Below, piece after piece: positions 1 through 7,309 of a stretch of 61,834 nt of DNA (positions are counted from its first letter, which is position 1; the number at the start of each line of letters is the position of its first letter). The notes under the pieces are model-generated. The model was not told the origin of the DNA. It made no database searches and worked only from the letters and a program-made list of their open reading frames with translations. The stretch is taken from contig JAGBBV010000018.1 in assembly GCA_017938315.1 (NCBI GenBank), positions 1-61,834 on the forward strand, written 5' to 3'. The translations under genes and the position numbers were made by a program. This DNA comes from Lachnospiraceae bacterium (GTDB lineage Bacteria > Bacillota > Clostridia > Lachnospirales > Lachnospiraceae).

Positions 1-1
1 A

Positions 2-532
2 AATCATTTTATTCGATATGGATTTTATGGAACATCTACTAGAAAAATTGCAGAAGAAGCAGGAATAAGTTCAGGTTTGATGTTTCACTATTTTCCAAAT
101 AAATTAGCTCTTTATGAAACATTGGTAGAAATAGGATGTGAGAAACTAACGATTGACAGTGGAGATGGTGAGTCGCCATTGATATTCTTTGAAAGACAAG
201 TTGAATGGTTTTTATCCGTTGCAACACAAAATAATTTTGCAGCGAAAATGTTTGTTTTTATGGGGCTGGTAGCTATCAATGCAAAAGATGTGTCTGAACG
301 TGCAGCTCAAATGATACAGGAACATGATGTGGAGGCACTGAGCGTTCCCTACATAATCAAAGGTCAGGAAATGGGGATTATTAGACCAGGAGACCCACTG
401 ACACTCTCAGTCCTATTTTATAGTAGTATTCAGGGATTTGCAGAAGTTTTGGCTAATAGAGAAAATTTAGCAATTCCGAAAAAGGAATGGTTTCTGGCAA
501 TATTAAAAAATGATAATATGGAGGAACGATAG
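2..532 (+). CDS. TetR/AcrR-family transcriptional regulator (5' end cut by window)
   Basis: One-component repressor-type regulator. The open frame runs in from the window edge, so the first residues are missing. The visible N-terminus carries the TetR helix-turn-helix: a YGFYGTSTRKIAEEAGISSG stretch followed by MFHYFPNK, the usual recognition helix and YFxxK cap. The remaining ~150 residues are a mostly helical ligand-binding domain, which is variable in this family, so the inducer cannot be inferred. It ends three bases before the next gene, a small membrane protein with SD GGAGG inside the regulator's end. The two are therefore probably co-transcribed, and the regulator may control the membrane proteins downstream. 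Family call is firm; ligand and targets are unknown. Confidence 0.85.
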   Translation, partial: NHFIRYGFYGTSTRKIAEEAGISSGLMFHYFPNKLALYETLVEIGCEKLTIDSGDGESPLIFFERQVEWFLSVATQNNFAAKMFVFMGLVAINAKDVSERAAQMIQEHDVEALSVPYIIKGQEMGIIRPGDPLTLSVLFYSSIQGFAEVLANRENLAIPKKEWFLAILKNDNMEER

Positions 533-535
533 GAT

Positions 536-952
536 ATGTTAGATAAAATTAGAAAATTTGATTTAAAGAAGGCAGGCTATGCTGGATGTATAATAGGATT
601 GTTCAATATTATGGTTCATATGTTTGTGATATTTCAAATCATCCCATACACATGGGTAAATGGCGGACGGACGGAATCTTTGGTTGCGGCACAAGAAATT
701 TCTGTGTCGAGTATTGGTATGACGGTGATTAATATTTTAATTGCATTAGTGGCAACTCAGATTATACCTATAAAACTTAATCGAATTGCAGGAATTACAT
801 TATCGGCATTTCTCATTCTTACACTTCCGTTTAGTTTTATCGGAATTATTCAACAGTTTCTTGGGACAATGTTCGAAAAGATTGTGATGAGTGTAGTTAC
901 TATTATAGGATTTTGTTTCGAGATACGAGTTGCTTTTGAGAAAAGGTGGTAA
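536..952 (+). CDS. Small four-helix membrane protein, function unknown
   Basis: Protein of 138 residues with about four hydrophobic segments (roughly residues 15-37, 55-80, 83-105 and 110-130) and a charged N-terminus (MLDKIRKFDLKK). I do not recognise a family. The start ATG has GGAGG about ten bases upstream, inside the end of the TetR gene. The next membrane-protein gene starts 14 bases downstream. Such regulator plus small membrane protein pairs are often TetR-controlled stress or efflux-accessory genes, but nothing in the sequence proves that here. Confidence 0.7.
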   Translation: MLDKIRKFDLKKAGYAGCIIGLFNIMVHMFVIFQIIPYTWVNGGRTESLVAAQEISVSSIGMTVINILIALVATQIIPIKLNRIAGITLSAFLILTLPFSFIGIIQQFLGTMFEKIVMSVVTIIGFCFEIRVAFEKRW

Positions 953-966
953 TAGGAGGTAGACAA

Positions 967-1335
967 ATGATAGCGATTATTGGTGCAATTTTGATGTTAG
1001 TCGTAATTACAATAAGCATTCTCTTGCTTTGTGGATTGCCTTTAGGAGAACTGACGATGGGGGGACAATATAGAGTTTTTCCGAAAAAAATGAAAATGCT
1101 GTTAGTAACACAGCTTGTACTACAGATATTTTTTGTTATTATTATTTTGCAGATGGGCGGGTATATACCACTATGGTTTTCATATAACGTTACACAAATC
1201 ATTTGTATTATAATGGCAGTATATCTTTCGTTAAATACAGTTGTAAATTTTATTTCAAAAAGCAAAAAAGAGAAATATATAATAACACCGCTTTCGTTTG
1301 TAACTGCAATTTGTTTTTGGATAACTGCGTTATAA
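967..1335 (+). CDS. Small membrane protein, function unknown
   Basis: Protein of 122 residues. The start is the ATG at 967, chosen because AGGAGGT lies seven bases before it; an in-frame GTG at 946 has no such site. About four hydrophobic segments are visible (residues 2-24, 42-62, 66-88 and 102-120) separated by short basic loops (FPKKMK, SKSKKEK). The first helix contains a CGLPLGEL stretch. No family recognised. It is the last gene of the TetR-led unit and is followed by a terminator at 1408-1440. Confidence 0.65.
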   Translation: MIAIIGAILMLVVITISILLLCGLPLGELTMGGQYRVFPKKMKMLLVTQLVLQIFFVIIILQMGGYIPLWFSYNVTQIICIIMAVYLSLNTVVNFISKSKKEKYIITPLSFVTAICFWITAL

Positions 1336-1407
1336 ATATACGGAAATTTTTAAAAAATGAAAACAAAGGAAACTTTTAGTTTAACGCAGAATTATGTTTT
1401 AATTTAT

Positions 1408-1440
1408 AAAGATACTATGCTTAATGTGTAGTATCTTTTT
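1408..1440 (+). terminator. Intrinsic terminator, copy 1 of a repeated hairpin
   Basis: Perfect 10-bp stem AAAGATACTA / TAGTATCTTT with an 11-nt loop and a T-run. The same 33 bases occur again at 3830-3862. Confidence 0.8.
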
Positions 1441-1463
1441 CTCTGCCAGCTATATGTAACAAA

Positions 1464-1502
1464 AAAGAGCAGGGTATGTATTTTCTACATACGCTACTCT
1501 TT
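1464..1502 (-). terminator. Terminator of the minus-strand lipoprotein gene
   Basis: Inverted repeat of about 17 bp with two mismatches, five-base loop (ttttc), flanked on the minus strand by a T-run (complement of aacaaaaaa). It lies about 55 bases beyond the stop of the convergent lipoprotein gene and may work in both directions. Confidence 0.7.
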
Positions 1503-1526
1503 AAGTCATCTTATCTAAATGACATT

Positions 1527-1550
1527 GCCCCAAGGGGCTTTTTATTTTTT
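1527..1550 (+). terminator. Short GC-rich hairpin with T-run
   Basis: GCCCC-AA-GGGGC followed by TTTTTATTTTTT. It reads as a terminator only on the plus strand, and would be a second stop for transcription from the TetR unit facing the lipoprotein gene. Confidence 0.55.
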
Positions 1551-1556
1551 GACTGT

Positions 1557-2174
1557 TTAGTTGCCTAATCTTTCTGGATATAATCCTTTATGGTCAGCAC
1601 CTCCATAGGCAATGCTACCATCGCTTAGAACAGTGGGTCTGTCAGCGTAAACGACATCTGCACGAATGTAGTAAGTATCAACATAGAATGCATAAGTTCC
1701 CATATCGTGCCAGACGCGTCTTTCAACGGTGAATGGATTAGGAACACCCGCAGATGCATTTCCGCCACCACCACTGCCACCAGTGGTTTGCTGAACTTCT
1801 ACTTTTTCACCGTCGGTATTTGGCAGGTTTCTAACATTAACAGTCTGGGTTGCGTACATGGTAGCGGATATATCTGTATAGGTATATACTACCTGCGGTT
1901 CGGGTATAGGTTCTGCTGTTGGTTCAGAAGTTGCTTCTGGCACTTCAGCCTCGGGTGCAATTTCTTCACTTGGATCCTCTGCCTTTTCAGGTGTTGGCGA
2001 TTCTGTTTCCACTGGAGTTGCAGTCGCTTCAACGGACTGTTCTGGTGAGGTTTCTTCTGTTATAGTTGTCTGGGCGGCTTCGGTTTTTTCAGAGTTTGCA
2101 CTTTCTGCGCCACAACCGGCACATACAAAAATCAGCATAGCACAGAGTAAAAATCCCAAAAGTTTTTTCTTTAT
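1557..2174 (-). CDS. Secreted lipoprotein with Thr/Glu/Pro-rich linker and partial SH3-like segment; apparent ATA start
   Basis: Surface lipoprotein. The hydrophobic leader ends in a lipobox (FVCAGC), then comes a ~65-residue linker rich in Glu, Thr, Pro and Ala (EATATPVETESPTPEKAE) that would span the wall. After it the segment YATQTVNVRNLPNTDGEKV resembles the first strand of a bacterial SH3 domain, but it breaks off into a Gly/Ser run (TTGGSGGGG), followed by an unrecognised C-terminal domain of ~65 residues rich in Tyr. The start is a problem. The frame is closed upstream of any usable ATG; the SD AAGGAG (2184-2189) is followed after nine bases by ATA AAG AAA AAA CTT, which would give the typical leader MKKKLLGF. 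The nearest ATG (2177-2179) is in another frame and hits a stop after two codons. An in-frame TTG at 2157-2159 would remove all leader lysines. Either ATA is used or the ATG has been lost. Confidence 0.7.
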   Translation of the reverse strand: MKKKLLGFLLCAMLIFVCAGCGAESANSEKTEAAQTTITEETSPEQSVEATATPVETESPTPEKAEDPSEEIAPEAEVPEATSEPTAEPIPEPQVVYTYTDISATMYATQTVNVRNLPNTDGEKVEVQQTTGGSGGGGNASAGVPNPFTVERRVWHDMGTYAFYVDTYYIRADVVYADRPTVLSDGSIAYGGADHKGLYPERLGN

Positions 2175-2190
2175 GTCATTGTTCTCCTTC
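2172..2190 (-). promoter_or_regulatory. SD site followed by ATA in place of a start codon
   Basis: On the minus strand AAGGAG is followed by nine bases and then ATA AAG AAA. This position decides the start of the lipoprotein gene. See the finding on ATA starts. Confidence 0.5.
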
Positions 2191-2271
2191 GTATGGACTG
2201 TATCATAAGTTGTCTATGTAATCTTATCATATAAAGCGGTACAAGGTCAAAAATAGGAAAAATTTCATGAA

Positions 2272-2299
2272 TTGTAAAAGTACCGTTACTTGATATAAT
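2272..2299 (+). promoter_or_regulatory. Promoter of the esterase gene
   Basis: TTGTAA, 16-base spacer, TATAAT. Transcription would begin just before 2310, which argues for the ATG at 2340 (with SD) rather than the ATG at 2304 as the esterase start. Confidence 0.5.
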
Positions 2300-2339
2300 A
2301 GATATGGGAAAATTAGAAGTTTGCAAAGGAGCAATTTGG

Positions 2340-3254
2340 ATGAAGTATGCGTACGATAAGGGTTTTAAAAAATCTGCGGTCAATATACCGTTCTGCAGTT
2401 TGATTTGCAAATTGACGCATAAACCATTGGAAAAGATGCTGGAGAAAGTGAAAATTCCAAAGGAAGTTATTGTCAATCATATTCTGATAAAAGGCTACCG
2501 AGAGGAACAGATTAGTATAAAAGAAATTGTGCCGGAGAATCCCGGGGATAGTGCAATATTAGTGTTACATGGAGGCGGTTTTGGGTACAAAACAGCACCA
2601 AGCCAGTTACTACATGCATGTCATTATGCATCAAAATTGCAATGTCGTGCCTATCTTCCGGATTATCATTTGCTACCGGAATATCCTTTTCCGGCAGCCT
2701 ATGAAGACGCTATGGCTACCTATCAATATATAGTAACGCATGCTTCAGAACTTGCAATTAATCCGGAAAAAATCGTTGTGTTAGGAGATAGTGCCGGTGG
2801 GACACTCGCTGCAAATGTGTGTAATATGGCAGAGAAAAAAGGCTTGCCGATACCGTATTGTCAGGTATTAATTTATCCAGCAACCGATAACGCTATGACG
2901 AGTGAATCTATGAAACAATTCCCGGATACGCCCATGTGGAATGCAAAAAATAATAAAAAAATGTGGAATATGTATTTAAAAAATGCTACAGATGAAGAAA
3001 TAAGCGTTGCTGTTCCAATGAAAAATCCATTACCGGAAACACTTCCGCCTACCTACATTGAAACAGCAGAATTTGACTGCTTGCATGATGAGGCAATTGC
3101 TTATGTGAAACATATTCAAGGAATAGCAAAAAGAATAGAAGTAAATGAGACAAAAGGAACGGTTCATGGATATGATACAGTATTGAAGCATCCAATTACA
3201 CTGGAGAACATAGAGAAACGAATTAATTTTATGGAAAAGTGCCTAGATAATTAG
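2340..3254 (+). CDS. Alpha/beta-hydrolase, HSL-type carboxylesterase/lipase
   Basis: Cytoplasmic serine esterase of the hormone-sensitive-lipase group; likely cleaves short acyl esters such as acetylated sugars, though the substrate cannot be read. The signature parts are present in order: oxyanion motif HGGGF at residues 77-81, nucleophile elbow GDSAGG with Ser151, acid EFDCLHDE with Asp246, and VHGYD with His276. At 304 residues it has the family's normal length and no signal peptide. The start ATG at 2340 was chosen for the AAAGGAG eight bases upstream; the in-frame ATG at 2304 sits next to the promoter and lacks an SD. It lies divergent from the lipoprotein gene and ~110 bases before an XRE regulator. 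Confidence 0.88.
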   Translation: MKYAYDKGFKKSAVNIPFCSLICKLTHKPLEKMLEKVKIPKEVIVNHILIKGYREEQISIKEIVPENPGDSAILVLHGGGFGYKTAPSQLLHACHYASKLQCRAYLPDYHLLPEYPFPAAYEDAMATYQYIVTHASELAINPEKIVVLGDSAGGTLAANVCNMAEKKGLPIPYCQVLIYPATDNAMTSESMKQFPDTPMWNAKNNKKMWNMYLKNATDEEISVAVPMKNPLPETLPPTYIETAEFDCLHDEAIAYVKHIQGIAKRIEVNETKGTVHGYDTVLKHPITLENIEKRINFMEKCLDN

Positions 3255-3363
3255 GAAAAAACAAAGATGTAAAGTCCGGTTGCGGAATTGTAAAGTGTAT
3301 GTACTGGTGTTTCAAGATGAAATGCATAACAATAAAATCATCAAACCCAAGGGAGGATTTTAT

Positions 3364-3792
3364 ATGAAATTTGCAGACAAGATATTAATGCTTAGAAAAA
3401 GCAGGGGAATGTCCCAGGAAGAATTGGCAGAGAAACTAAATGTTTCAAGGCAGGCAATTTCACGCTGGGAAATGGGAACTGCACAGCCTGATGTGCAAAA
3501 TGTATTGCAGATCAGTAAATTGTTTGGAGTAACAGCAGATTATCTGATTAACGATGAGTATGAGAGTGATGAGGAGATTCCCTGTGTCAAAGAACTACGC
3601 ACTCATTTTAACGAAAAAATTACAAAGAGTGGGCGTGATTTCAGGGTTATTGGATGTCTATGGATGATAGCTGCATTTTGTTTCTTGATGGCATTTATCG
3701 AGGGAAATGATTATGCGATAATTTGTGTTTTTATAGATATAGTACTGGCATTTAAATGCTTTTATAATTATAGGAGGATGCATTCAAATTAA
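3364..3792 (+). CDS. XRE-family regulator with C-terminal membrane segment
   Basis: DNA-binding protein of 143 residues. Residues 5-60 form a Cro/CI-type helix-turn-helix (MLRKSRGMSQEELAEKLNVS then RQAISRWEMGTAQPD). The C-terminal half has two hydrophobic stretches (about 96-112 and 115-132) that may anchor it to the membrane, a common layout in Firmicutes. The start at 3364 is favoured by GGGAGGA five to eleven bases upstream; the upstream in-frame codons have no SD. It probably regulates itself or its neighbours; no operator was identified. Confidence 0.82.
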   Translation: MKFADKILMLRKSRGMSQEELAEKLNVSRQAISRWEMGTAQPDVQNVLQISKLFGVTADYLINDEYESDEEIPCVKELRTHFNEKITKSGRDFRVIGCLWMIAAFCFLMAFIEGNDYAIICVFIDIVLAFKCFYNYRRMHSN

Positions 3793-3829
3793 TGCGGTTG
3801 TAATTCAGTACGTATTTTTAGTAAAATCC

Positions 3830-3862
3830 AAAGATACTATGCTTAATGTGTAGTATCTTTTT
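3830..3862 (+). terminator. Intrinsic terminator, copy 2 of the repeated hairpin
   Basis: Identical over 33 bases to 1408-1440 (stem AAAGATACTA / TAGTATCTTT, T-run). It ends the XRE gene unit. Confidence 0.8.
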
Positions 3863-3961
3863 TGGTGGAAAAAATAAGGAGATTTGATATAATTAATTTT
3901 GAAAGTTTAATGTTACGGAAGAAAAAACATAAAAATTTTTTAAATGAATTAAGGGGATAAA

Positions 3962-6900
3962 ATGGACAAAGAATTAGTTTTTGAAGTATTAGGTATCAAA
4001 GCGACAAATAGTGAGGAAGAAATCAGAGGTGCTTATAGAGAACTGTTGAAACAGACAAACCCGGAGGACGATGCGGAAGGGTTTAAGCGTTTAAGACAGG
4101 CTTATGAAGAAGCACTCAAACTAATATCAGAAGGACAGCAGGAACGGGCGGAAGAGGATGATGCATTTAAGAATGAAGTAGATTTTTGGATTGATAAGGT
4201 AGACGGGCTTTATCAGGACGTATTGGAGCGTCGCAAGCCAAAGCTATGGCAGAAACTTCTGGAAGATCCGGTTTGTGAAGGACTTGATACATCTTTAGAG
4301 GCGCGGGAAAAGTTTTTGATATTTTTGATGGACCATATCCATTTACCTCATGAAATATGGAAAATAATAGAAGAAACCTTTGATATTAAAAAAGATTTAG
4401 AATCTTTGCAAGATAAGTTTCCGTCTAATTTCTTAAGTTATGTCCGATATTATATCGATAATCCTACATTTATTCCCTATGAAATGTTTGAATATAGGGA
4501 TTCATATAGAGAAATAGGTAATGGGGATGGATACATAGATAAATATTTGGAAATTAAGAAACAGCTTGACCGCGAAGAGGTAGAAGGCTGTATGCAGGCA
4601 CTTGAGGATTTGAAGGTATACTATATTTATCATCCTTTTGAAGATGTGGAAAAGCTTCGTGTTCTGGCGATGGAAGATACGTGCAGGGAAGGGGCTTCAT
4701 TAGCTACAAAGCTGTTAGGGAAGTATCCTGATTCTGATTATGTGATGTTGCATGCAGGCCGAATATTATGGGGAATTGGTGAAAAAGAGAAAGCCTACAG
4801 TTTGTGGAAAACTATTTTAGAAAAAGAGCCGGAGTATTATCTTGCAAAATATTTTTGTGTAATGCATTTGATGGAAAAGCAAAGTTATTATGAAGTACGG
4901 GAGTTGTTACTAGAGTTATTATCTGTCAATGGTAGAGATGAAGAGTTGCTGGGATGGATTAAAACCGTAAATAATGCTTTGATAGAAGAGTTTCGGGCGA
5001 TTTTGGCATCCGGAAAGGAGGATGTACGCCTTAGCAAAGAAGAAATGCAGTATAAGTTGGCTTGGTGTCTTTTTCAAAATGAAAGAATGGAAGAAGCGGA
5101 GAAACTACTTCCCACTTTGTCAAACGACGGAGAGAATGAATATCATTATTATCATTTTTACGGACAGTTATTATATAGGTTAGAACGTTATGAAGAAGCA
5201 ATTCCATATATAAAAAGATGGGCCGAAATGTGTACCGGACTTACTGATGATGGCACGAAGGAAACACAGAAGCGCATCAAGAGACAGGCTTTGGCACATG
5301 CAAAGTTGAGTTATTGCTATTATCAGATTGGAAAAAATGAAGAAGGTCAGGCAGAAGCACAGCTTGCAGTGGATATGGCAGCGGACAGAGAGGAGCTTTT
5401 GGAAAATTTGCATTATCAGGCAGGACAGTTGCTTGAGATTAAAGAATATGAAAAAGCAGTTGATGTGTGTGACCGTTTATTAGAAGAGGATGATGGATAT
5501 TATCCGGCTTATCTTACCAGACAGGAAGCCAGCTATCATATGCGAAGGGCACAGCAGGTAATTGACGATTATTATAATGCCATAAATATTTATCCCGGAT
5601 ATTATAAACCGTATTTGCTGGCGGCAGAGGTTTTCTTTATCTATGACCAGTATGAGGACGCAAAGGGTGTAATTGATCGTGCGAAGGAAAATCAGGTGGA
5701 ATTTTCCATGAAGATGAAGCTTTATGAAGCAAAAATTTTAAGGTCGTTAGCAACCTCGTCAGAAGAAAGAGCATACCCAAGAGAAATTCTGAAACAGTTA
5801 TCGGAAGAGTTGCATGAAGCAGAGCATGATATTGAAGATGTATCAGAAGTAGTATATGAACAAGGCCTTCTTTGCTGGGATGATGATAGAACGGACGAAG
5901 CAATTACATATATTAGACAGGCAATAGAGCAAAACCCTGAAAGAAAACAGTACAATCTTGTTTGTGGGCATATCTATTTGGAGGCGCAAAGGTATGAAGA
6001 GGCTTTGCAGGAATACAAGGAAGCAGAAATAGCTTATGAAGATCAACCCATCCTTTATTATAGCAGAGGATGCGTATACAATGGACTGGATAATGATGAA
6101 GCTTCAATTGATAATTTTAAAAAAGTATTAGAGCTGGATGAAACATACCGGGATACGAATGACAAATTATATAGTCTGTACAGAAAAATTTATAGGAGAT
6201 ACAATTCTAAGCAGGATTTTGCAACAGCACTTTATTATATTAATAAGGAAATTGAAATCAGAGAAAATGATGCAAATCTTTTTCACAGGGCGGTACTGTA
6301 TGACGATGCAATGAAAATGGAACTTGCAATAAAAGATTATGAGAAGTCATTGGAGTATGCCCCGGATGATCCGATAACATGGAGTAATATGGGATTTTCT
6401 TATCGTGCAGTGGGAAAATATAAAGAAGCAATTCGGTGCTTTCAAAAGTCAAAGGAACTTATGGACAGTGCAGACAGTGATGTCAGACCGTATTACCAGA
6501 TATCTAAATGCTATCTTTCATTAGGAAATTATGAAAGAGCGATAGAAGCATGTAAAGAAGGAATTGAAATATTCCCCAATGACAGCGATTTTTGGGAGCA
6601 GCTTGGGCTTATATACGAAAAGCAGGGAAAATACAAAGACGCTTTAAAGGCATATAAGAAAATGAAAGGTCTGAGTAACGACTACTATTCTGATATGGCG
6701 GATGTTTGGGAAGCCATGGGAGAACAGGAGAAGGCCGTTCAGATTATGGAAGAAGGTATTCGGGAGGTTGAAGATGATAAAAAAGCAGAATGTTATTCTC
6801 AGCTTGGAGACCTCTACAATGACAGATTGGAATATGGAAAAGCAGCACAGTACTATTTAAAATCAGCAACATTGCTATCAGAACCGATAGAGATTTTTGA

Positions 6901-7309
6901 AAAGAAAAGGTATGCTGCCAGATGCTATTACATGCTGGGTGAATATGAAAAGGCAAAGGAATGTGCGCGGGAAGCAATGGATTCTTTTCATCAGGCGGAA
7001 AGAGATGAAGAAAATTACTTGGCGTTTACGGCATATGCTCCTGCAAGATATGGTGTTATGGGTTGGATTCATTTATGTCTGGGAAACAGAGAAAAGGCAG
7101 AAGAATATTTTTGTGAAATGGAAAAGCTACAGCCATGTCGGTTCTGTGATTATAAAAAATGTCATGAAAGCACATTGTGGATGGCATTATTGTATGAAAG
7201 CGTAGGCGATTATGAAAAAGCCATTCAGTTGTATGAAGAAACATTACAAAGAAAACCGGATGACAACCATGCCAAGAATGCATTGAAAAATTTACGGAGG
7301 AAACTATGA
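3962..7309 (+). CDS. J-domain-like protein with a long TPR array
   Basis: Very large (1,115 residues), probably cytoplasmic co-chaperone or scaffold. Residues 1-55 read as a J-domain (VLGIKATNSEEEIRGAYREL then LKQTNPEDDAEGFKRLRQAY), but the His-Pro-Asp tripeptide that stimulates Hsp70 is replaced by Asn-Pro-Glu. From about residue 240 to the end it is tetratricopeptide repeats, with many copies of the A-Y/H-x-N-x-G...Y-x-x-A-I pattern (for example ITWSNMGFSYRAVGKYKEAI). Its stop overlaps the start of the Hsp70 gene (ATGA), so the two are translationally coupled and probably work together. The ATG at 3962 directly follows a GGGG SD. The array makes client or partner binding likely; the partner is unknown. 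Confidence 0.85.
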   Translation: MDKELVFEVLGIKATNSEEEIRGAYRELLKQTNPEDDAEGFKRLRQAYEEALKLISEGQQERAEEDDAFKNEVDFWIDKVDGLYQDVLERRKPKLWQKLLEDPVCEGLDTSLEAREKFLIFLMDHIHLPHEIWKIIEETFDIKKDLESLQDKFPSNFLSYVRYYIDNPTFIPYEMFEYRDSYREIGNGDGYIDKYLEIKKQLDREEVEGCMQALEDLKVYYIYHPFEDVEKLRVLAMEDTCREGASLATKLLGKYPDSDYVMLHAGRILWGIGEKEKAYSLWKTILEKEPEYYLAKYFCVMHLMEKQSYYEVRELLLELLSVNGRDEELLGWIKTVNNALIEEFRAILASGKEDVRLSKEEMQYKLAWCLFQNERMEEAEKLLPTLSNDGENEYHYYHFYGQLLYRLERYEEAIPYIKRWAEMCTGLTDDGTKETQKRIKRQALAHAKLSYCYYQIGKNEEGQAEAQLAVDMAADREELLENLHYQAGQLLEIKEYEKAVDVCDRLLEEDDGYYPAYLTRQEASYHMRRAQQVIDDYYNAINIYPGYYKPYLLAAEVFFIYDQYEDAKGVIDRAKENQVEFSMKMKLYEAKILRSLATSSEERAYPREILKQLSEELHEAEHDIEDVSEVVYEQGLLCWDDDRTDEAITYIRQAIEQNPERKQYNLVCGHIYLEAQRYEEALQEYKEAEIAYEDQPILYYSRGCVYNGLDNDEASIDNFKKVLELDETYRDTNDKLYSLYRKIYRRYNSKQDFATALYYINKEIEIRENDANLFHRAVLYDDAMKMELAIKDYEKSLEYAPDDPITWSNMGFSYRAVGKYKEAIRCFQKSKELMDSADSDVRPYYQISKCYLSLGNYERAIEACKEGIEIFPNDSDFWEQLGLIYEKQGKYKDALKAYKKMKGLSNDYYSDMADVWEAMGEQEKAVQIMEEGIREVEDDKKAECYSQLGDLYNDRLEYGKAAQYYLKSATLLSEPIEIFEKKRYAARCYYMLGEYEKAKECAREAMDSFHQAERDEENYLAFTAYAPARYGVMGWIHLCLGNREKAEEYFCEMEKLQPCRFCDYKKCHESTLWMALLYESVGDYEKAIQLYEETLQRKPDDNHAKNALKNLRRKL

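Noticed and set aside
903-1265. 120-codon open frame on the minus strand
   Set aside because: Antisense to a membrane-protein gene with good SD; no SD of its own.
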